DNA of 64,000 bases from Mesorhizobium sp. M00.F.Ca.ET.216.01.1.1 (GTDB taxonomy: Bacteria; Pseudomonadota; Alphaproteobacteria; Rhizobiales; Rhizobiaceae), in NCBI RefSeq assembly GCF_004010325.2, contig NZ_SADR02000015.1:62001-126000 (forward strand), in the 5' to 3' direction. Position 1 is the stretch's first letter, and each line of letters begins with the position of its first letter. Below, piece after piece: positions 40,115-49,350 of the stretch. The position numbers and the translations under genes were made by a program. The notes below the pieces were generated by a model that worked only from the letters and a program-made list of their open reading frames with translations, was not told the origin of the DNA and searched no databases.

Positions 40115-43100
40115 TTGTCTCGAGATGCAGCAGTCTGCCATGGACCAGGTCACGTGCCTTCAACCGTGCTGAAGCAAACGGATATTTCGAGCTTCTTCAG
40201 CCGTTCGGCATTGAGCAAGGCTGTCGCCTATCAGGCTCAAGGGCGCGTTACGGCTCTGCATATCAGCGATGATCTCACAAAAGTCCGGGCACGCGTTTCA
40301 GGTACGGCCAGAACGCTCTATGCAGTCGATATCGACCTGAGATTCCGTCACGGCCATTTGGTCGGCATCGACGGCGATTGCACCTGTCCGGTCTCTTTCA
40401 ACTGCAAGCATGCGGCGGCCGCCCTTCTCGCGGCTTGGGGCCAGGAAGGAACAGCGATAGACAGGATTGACAGCCCTCCGACGGCAAACAGCATGACGCC
40501 GGCAGCTCAGGTTCTGCCGGGTGAGCTCAACGACTGGTTGGCAAAGGTCGGCACAGCGATACGCGGCAATGACTACCCGCAGGACGTGGCACAAAGGCTG
40601 CTGTACTGCGTGCAGCCTCATGTGCGAAAGGGGCGGATGCCGCATTTGGCGATATCCTTGATATCCGTCAGATTGCTCAAGGACGGAAGCTTTTCCACCC
40701 ATACCTCACGTCCAAACTTCGCATATTTCGATCCGGACAAAGCTCCGGCCTATTACCGAGAAGCAGATATCGACATCCTCATCGGATTGTCACGGGAACA
40801 TCGAAGCTACGGGCAACACGACGCCTATCTCGTCCGTCCGTCAAGACTTTTGCATCAGATCGTGAATACCGGGCGTGCCTATTGGCGCGACATCAGGCAG
40901 TCACCGATGCAATGGGGCGAAACCCGGCAAGGCCGCATCGAATGGCGCCAGAGCAGCCAGGCAGGGATCGGTTCGCACCTGATCGTCGAGGGTGCCACCG
41001 CGTTGGACGCTGAGCCGCCAGTCTACGTCGACGAGGCCGCCGGCGTGGCCGGGCCGGTGGAATCGGGTCTGCCTGCGCGGCTGGCGCATCGGCTGTTGTC
41101 GGCCCCGCTCATTCCTCGCGCTCAGGTCGCGGAAGTGGCGCGTCGTCTCGGCCAGAAACTGCCGGCCGTTCATCACGATCTCTTGCCGGTGCCGCCAGCA
41201 GTGGCGATCAGGATCGATGGCGACCCGACACCGGTGCTGCGTCTGACATTGGGGCGCATGGCGGCCCACGCCTATTACTACGACGCGCGCGACGAACCGG
41301 ATCGGATACCGCTCGCACACCTCAGCTTCCGTTACGGTCCAATCGAAATCGAGCTGTCCGAAAAGGCCACCGAGATCGAGGCATTTCACGGTGGATCCGT
41401 CTATGCGGTCTCCCGTCGGCGGGCGAGGGAACGCGACGCGCTCAAACGCCTGGCTGATTTGAACTTCGTCGCGGCGAGGTCGGTTCACCCGCTTGTCGAT
41501 GTGCGCCATGGCCGCGATCTGACACTTGTGAAGCCACACGCCTGGCTCGACTTTCTCAACGCACGTGCCGGTGAGTTGCGGGCAGAAGGCTTTGAGATCC
41601 ACGTCAACGATGATTTCCCATACCGTCTGGCGAAGTCTTCGAACGCTTTCGACGCGGAGTTCGAGAGTAGCGGTATCGACTGGTTCGAACTGGGTCTCGG
41701 CATCGAAATCGACGGCGAGAAGCGTGATCTTACGTCGATTTTGGCCGCCTTGGTCTCAAGGCCGGACTTCACTCCTGACGCCATAAAGCTCCTGGCCGAA
41801 GCCGGCGATGATTTTTATCTGCCTTTGTCCGACGGCCGCTACGTGTCCCTGGCGGCCGATCGCTTCTTGCCGCTGGTGCTCGCGCTGCACACGCTGAATC
41901 TGAACGGGACATTCGACGGCAAGTCCGGGAAAATCAGGCTCTCCCAGGCCGAAGTCGTACCTCTGCTTGGCCTGGAGAGCGAAGAATTCACATTCAAAGG
42001 CGCGAAAAACCTTCGTCGTCTGGCCAGCCTGCTTCAGTCGCGTGGGCTGGCGGACGTCCGCATACCGGTGGATTTCAAAGCCACGCTCCGGCCTTACCAG
42101 GCGCAGGGCGTGGCGTGGCTTGATCTGCTGCGCGAGAGCGGCCTGGGAGGCGTGCTCGCCGACGATATGGGGCTGGGCAAGACCGTGCAGATTCTAGCGC
42201 TGTTTGCCATGGAAAAGGCGCGGGGCAGCTTGACCGATCCGGCGCTTGTCGTCGCTCCTACCAGCCTGATGGCCAATTGGTTCAACGAAGCAAAGAAATT
42301 TGCGCCGGAATTGCGGGTTCTCGTGCTCCACGGTCCCATGCGCAAGCAGAACTTCGCTGACATTGCCCGGCACGATGTTGTTTTGACCACTTACCCGTTG
42401 ATCGCGCGCGACCGCGAGGTGCTTTTGTCCCGGGATTGGCACTTGGCCATTCTCGACGAGGCGCAGACCATCAAGAATCCGAATGCCGCCACAACCCGAT
42501 GGCTACGCGGCATCAAGGCGAGGCACCGCTTCTGCCTGACGGGGACCCCGATGGAAAATCATCTGGGGGAGCTTTGGTCGATCATGGGTTTCGTCAATCC
42601 AGGCCATCTCGGCGACAAGGCCGCGTTTGCCCGCAATTGGCGTACGCCGATCGAAAAACGCGGCGATGCCGCGCGAGCGCTGGCGCTGGCCCATCGTATC
42701 AAGCCGTTCCTGCTGCGGCGGACGAAGCGGGAGGTGGCTGCGGAGCTGCCGCCAAAGAGCGAGATTGTCGAAAGCGTCGTGCTGGAGGGCAGTCAGCGCG
42801 ACCTGTACGATTCCATCCGCTTGTCAATGTCGGAGAAGGTGCGCCGGGCGGTCAAGGAGCGCGGCTTGGAAAAGAGCCACATCATCGTTCTCGAAGCCTT
42901 GCTGAAAATGCGTCAGGCGTGCTGCCATCCTGCACTACTGAAGCTCAACGACGGCATTGAGCATCCTGCCGCCAAGCTGGACCGGCTCATGGAAATGGTG
43001 CTGGAGCTATTGAGCGAGGGCCGCAAGATCATCGTCTTTTCGCAGTTTACCTCGATGCTTGCGCTGATCCGCGCCCGGTTCGACGCGAGCGGCATTCGAT

Positions 43101-43474
43101 ACAGTTTGCTGACTGGAGAAACCAGGGACCGCAAGAGCGTCATCGATGGTTTTCAGAACGGGGCAAGTGATATTTTCCTCATCAGCCTGAAGGCTGGCGG
43201 AGTGGGACTCAACCTGACGGCGGCCGATACCGTGATCATCTTTGACCCGTGGTGGAATCCGGCTGTGGAGGAGCAGGCGATCGACCGCGCTCACCGCGTC
43301 GGGCAAGACAAAGCCGTTTTCGTCTATCGGCTGGTGGCCAAAGGGACGATCGAGCAAAAAATGGATGAGCTCAAAGCGAGAAAACGTGCGCTGGCCGATA
43401 GCCTGTTTGATAGCGACGGCAGCGTCGGCTCGGCTCTTACGGAAGAGGACGTAAGAGCGTTGTTCGAAGTCTAA
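40115..43474 (+). CDS. SWIM zinc-finger SNF2-family helicase
   Basis: A protein of up to 1119 residues. A SWIM zinc finger lies near the N-terminus (C89, C91, C97, H99 in CTCPVSFNCKH). A long middle region precedes an SNF2 ATPase: Walker A VLADDMGLGKT at about 682-692, DEAQ box ILDEAQTIKN near 781, motif III LTGTPMENHLGELWSIM, and helicase-C motifs IIVFSQFTSML near 972 and FDPWWNPAVEEQAIDRAHRVGQ near 1043-1064. Such proteins act on nucleic acid-protein complexes, with RapA/HepA as relatives, but the target here is unknown. No ATG start exists; I use TTG at 40115, with GTG codons at 40154 and 40166 as alternatives. It appears monocistronic. Confidence 0.85.
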   Translation: MSRDAAVCHGPGHVPSTVLKQTDISSFFSRSALSKAVAYQAQGRVTALHISDDLTKVRARVSGTARTLYAVDIDLRFRHGHLVGIDGDCTCPVSFNCKHAAAALLAAWGQEGTAIDRIDSPPTANSMTPAAQVLPGELNDWLAKVGTAIRGNDYPQDVAQRLLYCVQPHVRKGRMPHLAISLISVRLLKDGSFSTHTSRPNFAYFDPDKAPAYYREADIDILIGLSREHRSYGQHDAYLVRPSRLLHQIVNTGRAYWRDIRQSPMQWGETRQGRIEWRQSSQAGIGSHLIVEGATALDAEPPVYVDEAAGVAGPVESGLPARLAHRLLSAPLIPRAQVAEVARRLGQKLPAVHHDLLPVPPAVAIRIDGDPTPVLRLTLGRMAAHAYYYDARDEPDRIPLAHLSFRYGPIEIELSEKATEIEAFHGGSVYAVSRRRARERDALKRLADLNFVAARSVHPLVDVRHGRDLTLVKPHAWLDFLNARAGELRAEGFEIHVNDDFPYRLAKSSNAFDAEFESSGIDWFELGLGIEIDGEKRDLTSILAALVSRPDFTPDAIKLLAEAGDDFYLPLSDGRYVSLAADRFLPLVLALHTLNLNGTFDGKSGKIRLSQAEVVPLLGLESEEFTFKGAKNLRRLASLLQSRGLADVRIPVDFKATLRPYQAQGVAWLDLLRESGLGGVLADDMGLGKTVQILALFAMEKARGSLTDPALVVAPTSLMANWFNEAKKFAPELRVLVLHGPMRKQNFADIARHDVVLTTYPLIARDREVLLSRDWHLAILDEAQTIKNPNAATTRWLRGIKARHRFCLTGTPMENHLGELWSIMGFVNPGHLGDKAAFARNWRTPIEKRGDAARALALAHRIKPFLLRRTKREVAAELPPKSEIVESVVLEGSQRDLYDSIRLSMSEKVRRAVKERGLEKSHIIVLEALLKMRQACCHPALLKLNDGIEHPAAKLDRLMEMVLELLSEGRKIIVFSQFTSMLALIRARFDASGIRYSLLTGETRDRKSVIDGFQNGASDIFLISLKAGGVGLNLTAADTVIIFDPWWNPAVEEQAIDRAHRVGQDKAVFVYRLVAKGTIEQKMDELKARKRALADSLFDSDGSVGSALTEEDVRALFEV

Positions 43475-43834
43475 AGGACCCTGCCAGCGACAGGTGCTCG
43501 GTGAGCGAATGAACGGACCAGATGCGACGTTCTCTTCGTGTCAAAAATGACGTCAAATCAAAATTTTAGCGACTACATCGCCTCGGAATCTGTGTCGCTC
43601 GTACGACACCTCGCAGCTTTTCGCACATCGATTGACGTTAAATTAACATAGATATATGGTTGTTTTGCATCATACGATACCGCAATTTTTGCATCGTGGC
43701 TGCTCGTTGATTGTCGTTTCTCCAAGGAAAGCCGCCGCATCCATGACGCCGACAAAGATGCACATTTCACGCGCGGTCCAGGGGTGCGACTTGGCTTTCG
43801 GCGCTTTCGCCAATTGCCGCAAGAGGCGGTAACC
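43475..43834. other. AT-rich regulatory gap upstream of the LyxK-like operon
   Basis: This 360-base stretch between the helicase and the polyol kinase is clearly AT-richer than the genes on either side, especially around 43540-43700. It holds the promoter/operator block at 43630-43660, the 10-mer ATCATACGAT at about 43669-43678 (whose reverse complement overlaps the eryD promoter), and an isolated TGACGTCA at 43548-43555. No protein-coding frame with character was found. Confidence 0.6.
43630..43660 (+). promoter_or_regulatory. Sigma70-like promoter with embedded palindrome, LyxK-like operon
   Basis: TTGACG (43632-43637), 17-base spacer, then TATGGT (43655-43660). The palindrome GTTAAATTAAC (43637-43647) overlaps the -35 end and the spacer. 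The 19 bases 43630-43648 match 48109-48127 at all but one position. An operator set between -35 and -10 fits repression. The start codon it would serve is at 43835. Confidence 0.65.
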
Positions 43835-45370
43835 ATGCCTAGCCTGCTCGGAATCGACAATGGCCTCACCGTCACCAAGGCGGTGATCTTCGATGCCGAC
43901 GGCTCACAACTGTCAGTGGCGCGTCGGCGGGTGCCGCAATTGATGCCGCACGCGCGCTGGGTGGAGCGCGACATGGCAGGTCTCTGGCAAGCGACCGCCG
44001 ACGCAGTCCGCGAGGCGATCGCGGGATGCGGCCGGCCGGCCGGCGATATCAAGGCGGTGGCGGCGACCGCGCACGGCGATGGTCTCTATCTGCTCGACGC
44101 GAACCGTCGGCCGCTGGGGCCTGGAATCCTGTCGCTCGACAGCCGCGCGAGCGCAATCGTCGAAAGGTGGTCGCAGGATCGGGTCTTCGACGAGGCGCTG
44201 GCGCTGACCGGCCAGGCGCCGCAGGTTTCGGCGCCGGCGACGCTGCTGGCATGGCTCAAGGAGAACGACCCGGACTGCTATGGGCGCATCGCTCACGTGC
44301 TGAGCTGCAAGGACTGGCTCCGCTTCTGCCTGACCGGCACGATCGGCACGGACCGGACGGAGGCCAGCACTTCATTCACCGATTTCCGCACGCAAACCTA
44401 CGCGCCGGAAGCGATGCGCATCTTTGGATTGGACGACCTTTTCGACTTGCTGCCGCCGGTCGCGCATTCGGCCGACATCGTTGGGCATGTGACTGCCGAG
44501 GCCGCTGAAATGACCGGCCTTGACAAGGGCACGCCCGTCGCCTGTGGCCTGCATGACGTTACCGCTTCGGCGCTTGGCATGGGCGGCCACGAGGAAGGCA
44601 CTCTCAGCATCATCGCCGGGACCTATTCCATCAATGAAGTGGTTTCGTTGGAACCGCGCGTCGACCGGCGCTGGCTCTGCCGCAATGCGATCGACCCAAG
44701 CCGCTGGAACAGCATGGCGATCTCTCCGGCCTCGACTGCAAACTACGACTGGTTTCTCGACACGTTCTGCCGCTCGGAACAGGACGAGACAGATGCCAGC
44801 GGCGGTTCCATCCACCAGCTCCTTGCAGACGAGATCGACGCGGCGCTGAAGAAGCCTTCGACTATCCTTTTCCATCCTTATCTGTTCGGTTCCCCCTATG
44901 GCAGCGTTGCGAGCGGCAGCTTTGTCGGCCTGCATGGCTGGCACAATCGCGGCGACATGCTCAAGGCTGTCCTGGAAGGCATAGTTTTCAACCATCGCAC
45001 CCATGTCGAAGCGTTGCGTGGCCGCTTTGCCGTCCGCGAGATACGCCTGACCGGAGGCGGTTCGCGCAACCCGGCCTTCGTCCAGATGTTTGCCGACGCG
45101 CTGAATGCACCGGTGATTGTCACATCTACCGATGAGGCCGCCGCCTTCGGCGCGGCGCTCTGCGCGGGCACAGCGGTCGGCCTGTTTTCGACGCCGCAAC
45201 AGGGTGCAAGGCAGGTCGGCAGGACGGCGCGCCAATATCAGCCCGTGCCTGCCGCCAGCGCCGTGTCCAACGAGCGCTTTTCCCTCTATTGCCGCATAGC
45301 CGAGGCGCTGAGGCCGCAATGGCCGGAGATCGAAAAGCTGGCGCAGCAAGACATCGAGGGGACCGCATGA
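43835..45370 (+). CDS. FGGY-family kinase, L-xylulose kinase (LyxK)-like
   Basis: A 511-residue FGGY kinase. The N-domain starts LLGIDNGLTVTKAVIFDADG; HARWVERDMAGLWQ, LDANRRPLGPGILSLDSRA and LKENDPDCYGRIAHVLSCKDWLRFCLTGT follow the same order as in E. coli LyxK, to which it is clearly related. The C-domain ATP motif is IRLTGGGSRNPAFVQMFAD. It is not GlpK-like in its substrate segments. A LyxK-like kinase (lyxA) accompanies rhizobial polyol loci, so a pentulose or polyol is the likely substrate. The ATG at 43835 has a GAGGCGG ribosome-binding site; the stop overlaps the DeoR gene as ATGA. Confidence 0.82.
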   Translation: MPSLLGIDNGLTVTKAVIFDADGSQLSVARRRVPQLMPHARWVERDMAGLWQATADAVREAIAGCGRPAGDIKAVAATAHGDGLYLLDANRRPLGPGILSLDSRASAIVERWSQDRVFDEALALTGQAPQVSAPATLLAWLKENDPDCYGRIAHVLSCKDWLRFCLTGTIGTDRTEASTSFTDFRTQTYAPEAMRIFGLDDLFDLLPPVAHSADIVGHVTAEAAEMTGLDKGTPVACGLHDVTASALGMGGHEEGTLSIIAGTYSINEVVSLEPRVDRRWLCRNAIDPSRWNSMAISPASTANYDWFLDTFCRSEQDETDASGGSIHQLLADEIDAALKKPSTILFHPYLFGSPYGSVASGSFVGLHGWHNRGDMLKAVLEGIVFNHRTHVEALRGRFAVREIRLTGGGSRNPAFVQMFADALNAPVIVTSTDEAAAFGAALCAGTAVGLFSTPQQGARQVGRTARQYQPVPAASAVSNERFSLYCRIAEALRPQWPEIEKLAQQDIEGTA

Positions 45371-46143
45371 TCAAGGCCGACGAACGGCGCGAGGAGATCG
45401 CCGAGTATGTAATAAAGCTCGGCCAGGTGCGCATCGACGATCTGGTCGAACATTTCGGCGTATCGCGCATGACCATCCACCGCCACATCGACCGGTTGGC
45501 GCAGCAGGGCGTGCTGCGCAAGCTGCATGGCGCGGTGACGGTTCAGCCTTCCGGTCTCTACGAAAGTGCCTTCCGCTACCGGGTGACGGTCAACAGGGCC
45601 GAGAAGGACGCTCTGGCCAGGGCGGCGCTGGACTATGTCGAAGCCGGCCATGTTGTCATGCTCGACGATTCGTCGACGGCAAATGCCGTCGTGCCGCTGC
45701 TGTTGGACCTCAAGCCGCTCACGGTCATCACCAACAGCGTACCGACGGCTGCGTTGCTGACCAATGTCGACGAGATCGACTTCATCTGTCTCGGCGGCCA
45801 GTACCACGCTACCTACAACGCCTATATCGGCATCGTCTGCGAGAACGCCGTGGCGCAACTCCGCGCCAATGTGCTGATTTGTTCGGCTTCGGCCATCGCC
45901 GGAACCACAGCCTTCATCCAGGACCAGAACGTGGTGCGGGTCAAGCAGGCGATGATGGCCGCTTCGGCCAGGCGCATCCTGTTGGTCGACCACGCAAAGT
46001 TCGACAGGATCGCGCTGCACGCCTTCGAAGATCTGACCAGCTTCGATGCCGTGCTGACGACCGAGGGCCTGGGCGACGCGCAGGTGCAGAGCCTCGAACG
46101 CGCCGGCGTCAGACTGCGCGTCATCAAGACGACGGCACAATGA
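45367..46143 (+). CDS. DeoR-family transcriptional regulator (EryR-like)
   Basis: A 258-residue DeoR protein: N-terminal helix-turn-helix IKLGQVRIDDLVEHFGVSRMTIHRHIDRLAQQGVLRKLHGA (about residues 13-54), then the sugar-phosphate domain with VVMLDDSSTANAVVPLL, TVITNSVPTAALL and RRILLVDHAKFDRIAL. A DeoR regulator (EryR) belongs to the Brucella erythritol locus; this one is tightly coupled on both sides (ATGA overlaps) to the LyxK-like kinase and the dehydrogenase. It may respond to a polyol phosphate and is a candidate for the shared GTTAAWTTAAC operators. Confidence 0.85.
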   Translation: MIKADERREEIAEYVIKLGQVRIDDLVEHFGVSRMTIHRHIDRLAQQGVLRKLHGAVTVQPSGLYESAFRYRVTVNRAEKDALARAALDYVEAGHVVMLDDSSTANAVVPLLLDLKPLTVITNSVPTAALLTNVDEIDFICLGGQYHATYNAYIGIVCENAVAQLRANVLICSASAIAGTTAFIQDQNVVRVKQAMMAASARRILLVDHAKFDRIALHAFEDLTSFDAVLTTEGLGDAQVQSLERAGVRLRVIKTTAQ

Positions 46144-47852
46144 GCTCATCTGGCGGAGCAGATATGGCAAGTCGTGCCGGACGTCTCGCTGCAATGGCCG
46201 GGACCGGCGAAGTCGATGTTGTCATTCTTGGCGCCGGCATCAACGGGGCAGGCCTGTTTCGCGATCTGTGCGCGCAAGGCGTCAGCTGCCTGATCGTCGA
46301 CAAGGCGGATTTCGGCTCGGGCACCAGCGCCGCGCCGTCACGGCTCATCCATGGTGGCCTGAAATATCTCGAAACCGGCGAGTTCGGGCTGGTGGCGCAA
46401 TCGACGCTCGAGCGGAACCTGCTTTTGAGGAACGCGCCGCATTACGTCAGTCCGCTACCGACTGTCATACCGATTTTTTCCTGGACCAAGGGCGTGCTCG
46501 CGGCGCTGCGAACGCTGTTTGGCTCGACCAGCGCGCCGCGCAGCCGCGGTGCCATCCTGATCAAGGTCGGCCTGGCGATCTATGACTTCTACGGTTCGCG
46601 TAACCGGGTAATGCCGCGCCATCGGATGGTCGGGCGGCGGCAGGCACTCGGCAAGATGCCAGCACTGAACCCTGCGATCGTCGCCACCGGCATCTATTAT
46701 GACGCCAAGATCAGCCATCCCGAACGGCTGGTGCTCGAACTGATCCTTGACGGACTGCAGGCCAACGCAGCCTCGGCCGCCGCCAACTACACAACGCTGG
46801 TGACATCCGCCGACGGCTTGCTGGCATTCCAGCCGGAAAACGGCAGCGCTTTTTCGGTACGGCCGAAGCTGGTGGTCAACGCCGCCGGTCCGTGGATCGA
46901 TCACGTCAACGACTTGCTTGGCGCGCCGTCGAAGATGATCGTCGGCACCAAGGGCTCGCACATTTTGTTGAAGCACGACGAGCTGGTAAGAAGCCTCGCC
47001 GAGCGCATGCTCTATTTCGAGGCCGACGACGGACGCATCTGCCTTGTCTACGATTATCTCGGCCTGGCGCTGGTCGGCTCGACCGACATCAAGGCCGACA
47101 ATCCGGACGCGGTTCGCTGCGAGCCGGACGAAGTCGAGTATCTGCTCGACAGCGTGCGGACTCTCCTGCCCGGAATGACGTTCAACCGCGACCAGATCGT
47201 CTATGCCTATAGCGGCATCAGGCCGCTGCCGGCTTCGGAGACATCGACGCCCGGGCTGATCAGCCGCGATCATTCGGCGCCGGTCGCCGAGCCGGATCCG
47301 ACCAGGCCCTTCGCCGTCATCTCGCTGGTCGGCGGCAAATGGACGACCTTCCGCGGCTTTGCCGAGGAGGTAGCCGACGTTGTGCTCGACCGCCTGCGGC
47401 GCAGCCGCAAGGTGACGACGCAATCGATGCCGATCGGCGGCGGAAAGGGCTTCCCCGCCGGCGCCGCGGCCCGCGCCGACTGGCTGGCCTGGGCCCAGTC
47501 GGAGTCGGGTTTAGAGGAAGAGCGTCTCGACCAATTGCTGTCGCGGTACGGGACGCGAGCCGTGCAGATCGCCAGGTATGGATCGAATGATGCAGTCCGC
47601 CTTCTGGACTCAAGCGGCTACAGCAAGCCGGAGATCGACTACATCGTGCGCAACGAATTCGTTGAGCACCTGTCCGACATTGTCATGCGGCGCAGCACCC
47701 TTGCGATAGGTGGCTCGCTTACCAAGCGTGACTTGCACGAGATTGCCGCGATTGCCGGGAGGGCGCTTGGCTGGAGCGCGCAGCGAACCGCAGAGGAAAT
47801 CGACGCCGTCGTTGCGCAGCTCGAAACCGGGAATTTGATGCGGCTGGATTGA
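46140..47852 (+). CDS. GlpD/EryB-like FAD-dependent polyol-phosphate dehydrogenase
   Basis: A protein of 570 residues: FAD loop VDVVILGAGINGAGLFRDLCAQG at about residues 25-47, GTSAAPSRLIHGGLKYLETGEFGLV, LVVNAAGPWIDHVND and a C-terminal domain like GlpD. It belongs with glycerol-3-phosphate dehydrogenase and erythritol-phosphate dehydrogenase EryB, and is clearly a paralogue of the eryB product at 55398-56915. It probably oxidises the product of the neighbouring kinase, passing electrons to quinone. The ATG at 46140 overlaps the DeoR stop; ATG 46164, behind GGCGGAG, is an alternative. Confidence 0.82.
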   Translation: MSSSGGADMASRAGRLAAMAGTGEVDVVILGAGINGAGLFRDLCAQGVSCLIVDKADFGSGTSAAPSRLIHGGLKYLETGEFGLVAQSTLERNLLLRNAPHYVSPLPTVIPIFSWTKGVLAALRTLFGSTSAPRSRGAILIKVGLAIYDFYGSRNRVMPRHRMVGRRQALGKMPALNPAIVATGIYYDAKISHPERLVLELILDGLQANAASAAANYTTLVTSADGLLAFQPENGSAFSVRPKLVVNAAGPWIDHVNDLLGAPSKMIVGTKGSHILLKHDELVRSLAERMLYFEADDGRICLVYDYLGLALVGSTDIKADNPDAVRCEPDEVEYLLDSVRTLLPGMTFNRDQIVYAYSGIRPLPASETSTPGLISRDHSAPVAEPDPTRPFAVISLVGGKWTTFRGFAEEVADVVLDRLRRSRKVTTQSMPIGGGKGFPAGAAARADWLAWAQSESGLEEERLDQLLSRYGTRAVQIARYGSNDAVRLLDSSGYSKPEIDYIVRNEFVEHLSDIVMRRSTLAIGGSLTKRDLHEIAAIAGRALGWSAQRTAEEIDAVVAQLETGNLMRLD

Positions 47853-48040
47853 TCTGCGTAGCTTTGGCCGCAGGGTGGTCGACCCGGTTATGCGAATGGC
47901 TCGGCACCGACGTGGATGCCAATACGCACCGCAAGGCAAACCGGCCCGGATGGGCAGGCCATGACTGCGATCCCACGCGCGGCCCTTACCTCACAGGCCG
48001 AGTGGGATTTTATATTCCGAATGATAACTTATTAAAAACA

Positions 48041-48057
48041 ATCATTTAAGTGATAAT
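48041..48057. promoter_or_regulatory. Imperfect palindrome ATCATTTAAGTGAT with shared 10-mer
   Basis: ATCATTTAAGTGAT (48041-48054) is a palindrome with two mismatched positions. It runs into AAGTGATAAT (48048-48057), which recurs exactly inside the perfect palindrome upstream of dhaK (60975-60984). This suggests a common regulator for the eryD operon and dhaKL. Confidence 0.4.
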
Positions 48058-48108
48058 GCGGCTATTTTGACGCATGTGTGCTGCTTAGTTAAAGTGTGAA
48101 ATAACGAT

Positions 48109-48139
48109 GATTGACGTTAATTTAACACAATCGTATGAT
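48109..48139 (+). promoter_or_regulatory. Near-consensus sigma70 promoter with palindromic operator, eryD
   Basis: TTGACG (48111-48116), exactly 17 bases, then TATGAT (48134-48139). The 11-bp palindrome GTTAATTTAAC (48116-48126) sits between the boxes. The block 48109-48127 repeats 43630-43648 with one change. It would give a leader of about 190 bases before the eryD GTG at 48337. Confidence 0.7.
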
Positions 48140-48304
48140 CGCTAATATACTGGCATGCAGGGCTCCCGGACGGCTCAATTGGCCGAGCGGGAATGGCTGC
48201 GGGTGCGGCCAAGCAGGCCAGGCCCAAGGTTCCGATCGTGGCTTGTGCTCCGGTCTGTTGAGGGATTGACAGCGGCGCAGGGATGTGAAAATTTTTGCAA
48301 TCAA

Positions 48305-48321
48305 AGATAATAATATCATCT
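48305..48321. promoter_or_regulatory. Imperfect palindrome before the eryD ribosome-binding site
   Basis: AGATAATAATATCATCT is palindromic at 14 of 16 non-central positions and ends 3 bases before AGGGAGGAG. Its position would allow autoregulation of eryD, either as a repressor site or by masking translation. No direct evidence for either. Confidence 0.35.
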
Positions 48322-48336
48322 CAGGGAGGAGATGAC

Positions 48337-49335
48337 GTGAAATCTGGCGGAACCGCCAACCGCGATCATGAGTCCAGCCTCGCCACGCGCGCGGCCTGGC
48401 TTCACTATGCCGGCGGCCTCACACAAGCCCAGGTCGCCAAGCGGCTTGGCCTGACCAGCCTCAAGGCACACCGGCTCATCACCAGGGCCACCCAGGATGG
48501 CCTGATCAGGGTCTTCATCGACGGCGACGTTGGCGAGTGCGTCGACCTGGAGCAGCGCCTGATCGCCGCTTACGGGCTCGACACCTGCGAGGTGGTTCCC
48601 GACCTGGACCAGGACGAGCTGCCGCTGAGGGGCCTGGGCATTGCGGGCGCCCAATTCCTGAAGCGAGAGATTGATCGCGGCGAAGACATGCTGATCGGCG
48701 TCGGCCATGGCCGTACCCTTGCGGCCAGCGTCGAGTATCTGACGCGCACTGCCGCCGGCCATATCCGCTTTGTCTCCTTGCTCGGCGGCGTGACGCGTAA
48801 ATTCGCGGCCAATCCCCACGACGTCATTCATCGCCTGGCCGAGCGAACCGGCGCGCAGGCCTATGTGATGCCGGTACCGTTTGTCGCCAACACCGTGGAA
48901 GACCGCGAGGTGCTGCTTGGCCAGCGCGGCATCAGCGACGTCTTCGATCTCGCAAGCCGGTCCGACCTGATGTTTGTGGGAATTGGGACGGCCGAGCGGG
49001 AAGCGTCGCTCGTCGCCACAGGCATGATCGAGCATTCCGAAATCGATGACGTCAAGCGTGACGGCGGCGTTGGCGAACTCCTTGCCCACTTCTTCGACGA
49101 TAGAGGGCGCCCGGTGGAAACGGCGCTGTCGGAAAGAATACTGGCACTGCCGCGAGATCAATTGAAGGGCCGCAGGATTGTCGCCGTCGCCGGCGGCAAG
49201 GTGAAGGTGCGGGCGATCAGGGCGGTGCTCGAAAGCCGTTATCTGAGCGGCTTGATCACCGATGAAACGACGGCCCGCGCACTCGTCGAACAGAGCCGGC
49301 CTGACGGCGCGCAGCTGCGACGAAACACGAAGTGA
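48337..49335 (+). CDS. eryD: SorC-family regulator EryD
   Basis: A 332-residue SorC-type regulator: N-terminal helix-turn-helix LHYAGGLTQAQVAKRLGLTSLKAHRLITRATQDGLIRV (about residues 19-56), and a large sugar-phosphate-binding domain with MLIGVGHGRTLAASVEYL, RFVSLLGGVTRKFAANPHDV and RRIVAVAGGKVKVRAIRAVLESRYLSGLITDE. EryD is the erythritol repressor of Brucella and rhizobia. I chose the GTG at 48337 because GGGAGGAG lies at ideal distance; the frame is open to 48295 but no better start exists. It is followed at once by the transporter genes, so it may head that operon. Confidence 0.88.
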   Translation: MKSGGTANRDHESSLATRAAWLHYAGGLTQAQVAKRLGLTSLKAHRLITRATQDGLIRVFIDGDVGECVDLEQRLIAAYGLDTCEVVPDLDQDELPLRGLGIAGAQFLKREIDRGEDMLIGVGHGRTLAASVEYLTRTAAGHIRFVSLLGGVTRKFAANPHDVIHRLAERTGAQAYVMPVPFVANTVEDREVLLGQRGISDVFDLASRSDLMFVGIGTAEREASLVATGMIEHSEIDDVKRDGGVGELLAHFFDDRGRPVETALSERILALPRDQLKGRRIVAVAGGKVKVRAIRAVLESRYLSGLITDETTARALVEQSRPDGAQLRRNTK

Positions 49336-49350
49336 ACGGAGGATCATCAA

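Larger units (their letters stand above)
47853..48336. other. AT-rich regulatory gap upstream of eryD
   Basis: This 484-base gap separates the first polyol operon from eryD. From 48005 to 48160 it is AT-rich and carries an imperfect palindrome at 48041, a near-consensus promoter at 48111-48139, a second TTGACA at 48266-48271 with a poor -10, and an imperfect palindrome just before the eryD ribosome-binding site. Bases 47853-48000 hold nothing I recognise. Confidence 0.6.

Noticed and set aside
43548..43555. TGACGTCA palindrome as a regulator site
   Set aside because: An isolated 8-bp palindrome with no second copy in the other ery upstream regions; expected by chance at this length.
43660..43680. 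Divergent minus-strand promoter using TATGAT in the LyxK-like upstream region
   Set aside because: No -35-like hexamer at a suitable distance and no minus-strand gene on that side to be served.
43835..47852. A glpK-glpR-glpD glycerol operon
   Set aside because: Gene order mimics it, but the kinase follows LyxK segment by segment and lacks the GlpK substrate signature; the locus context is polyol catabolism.
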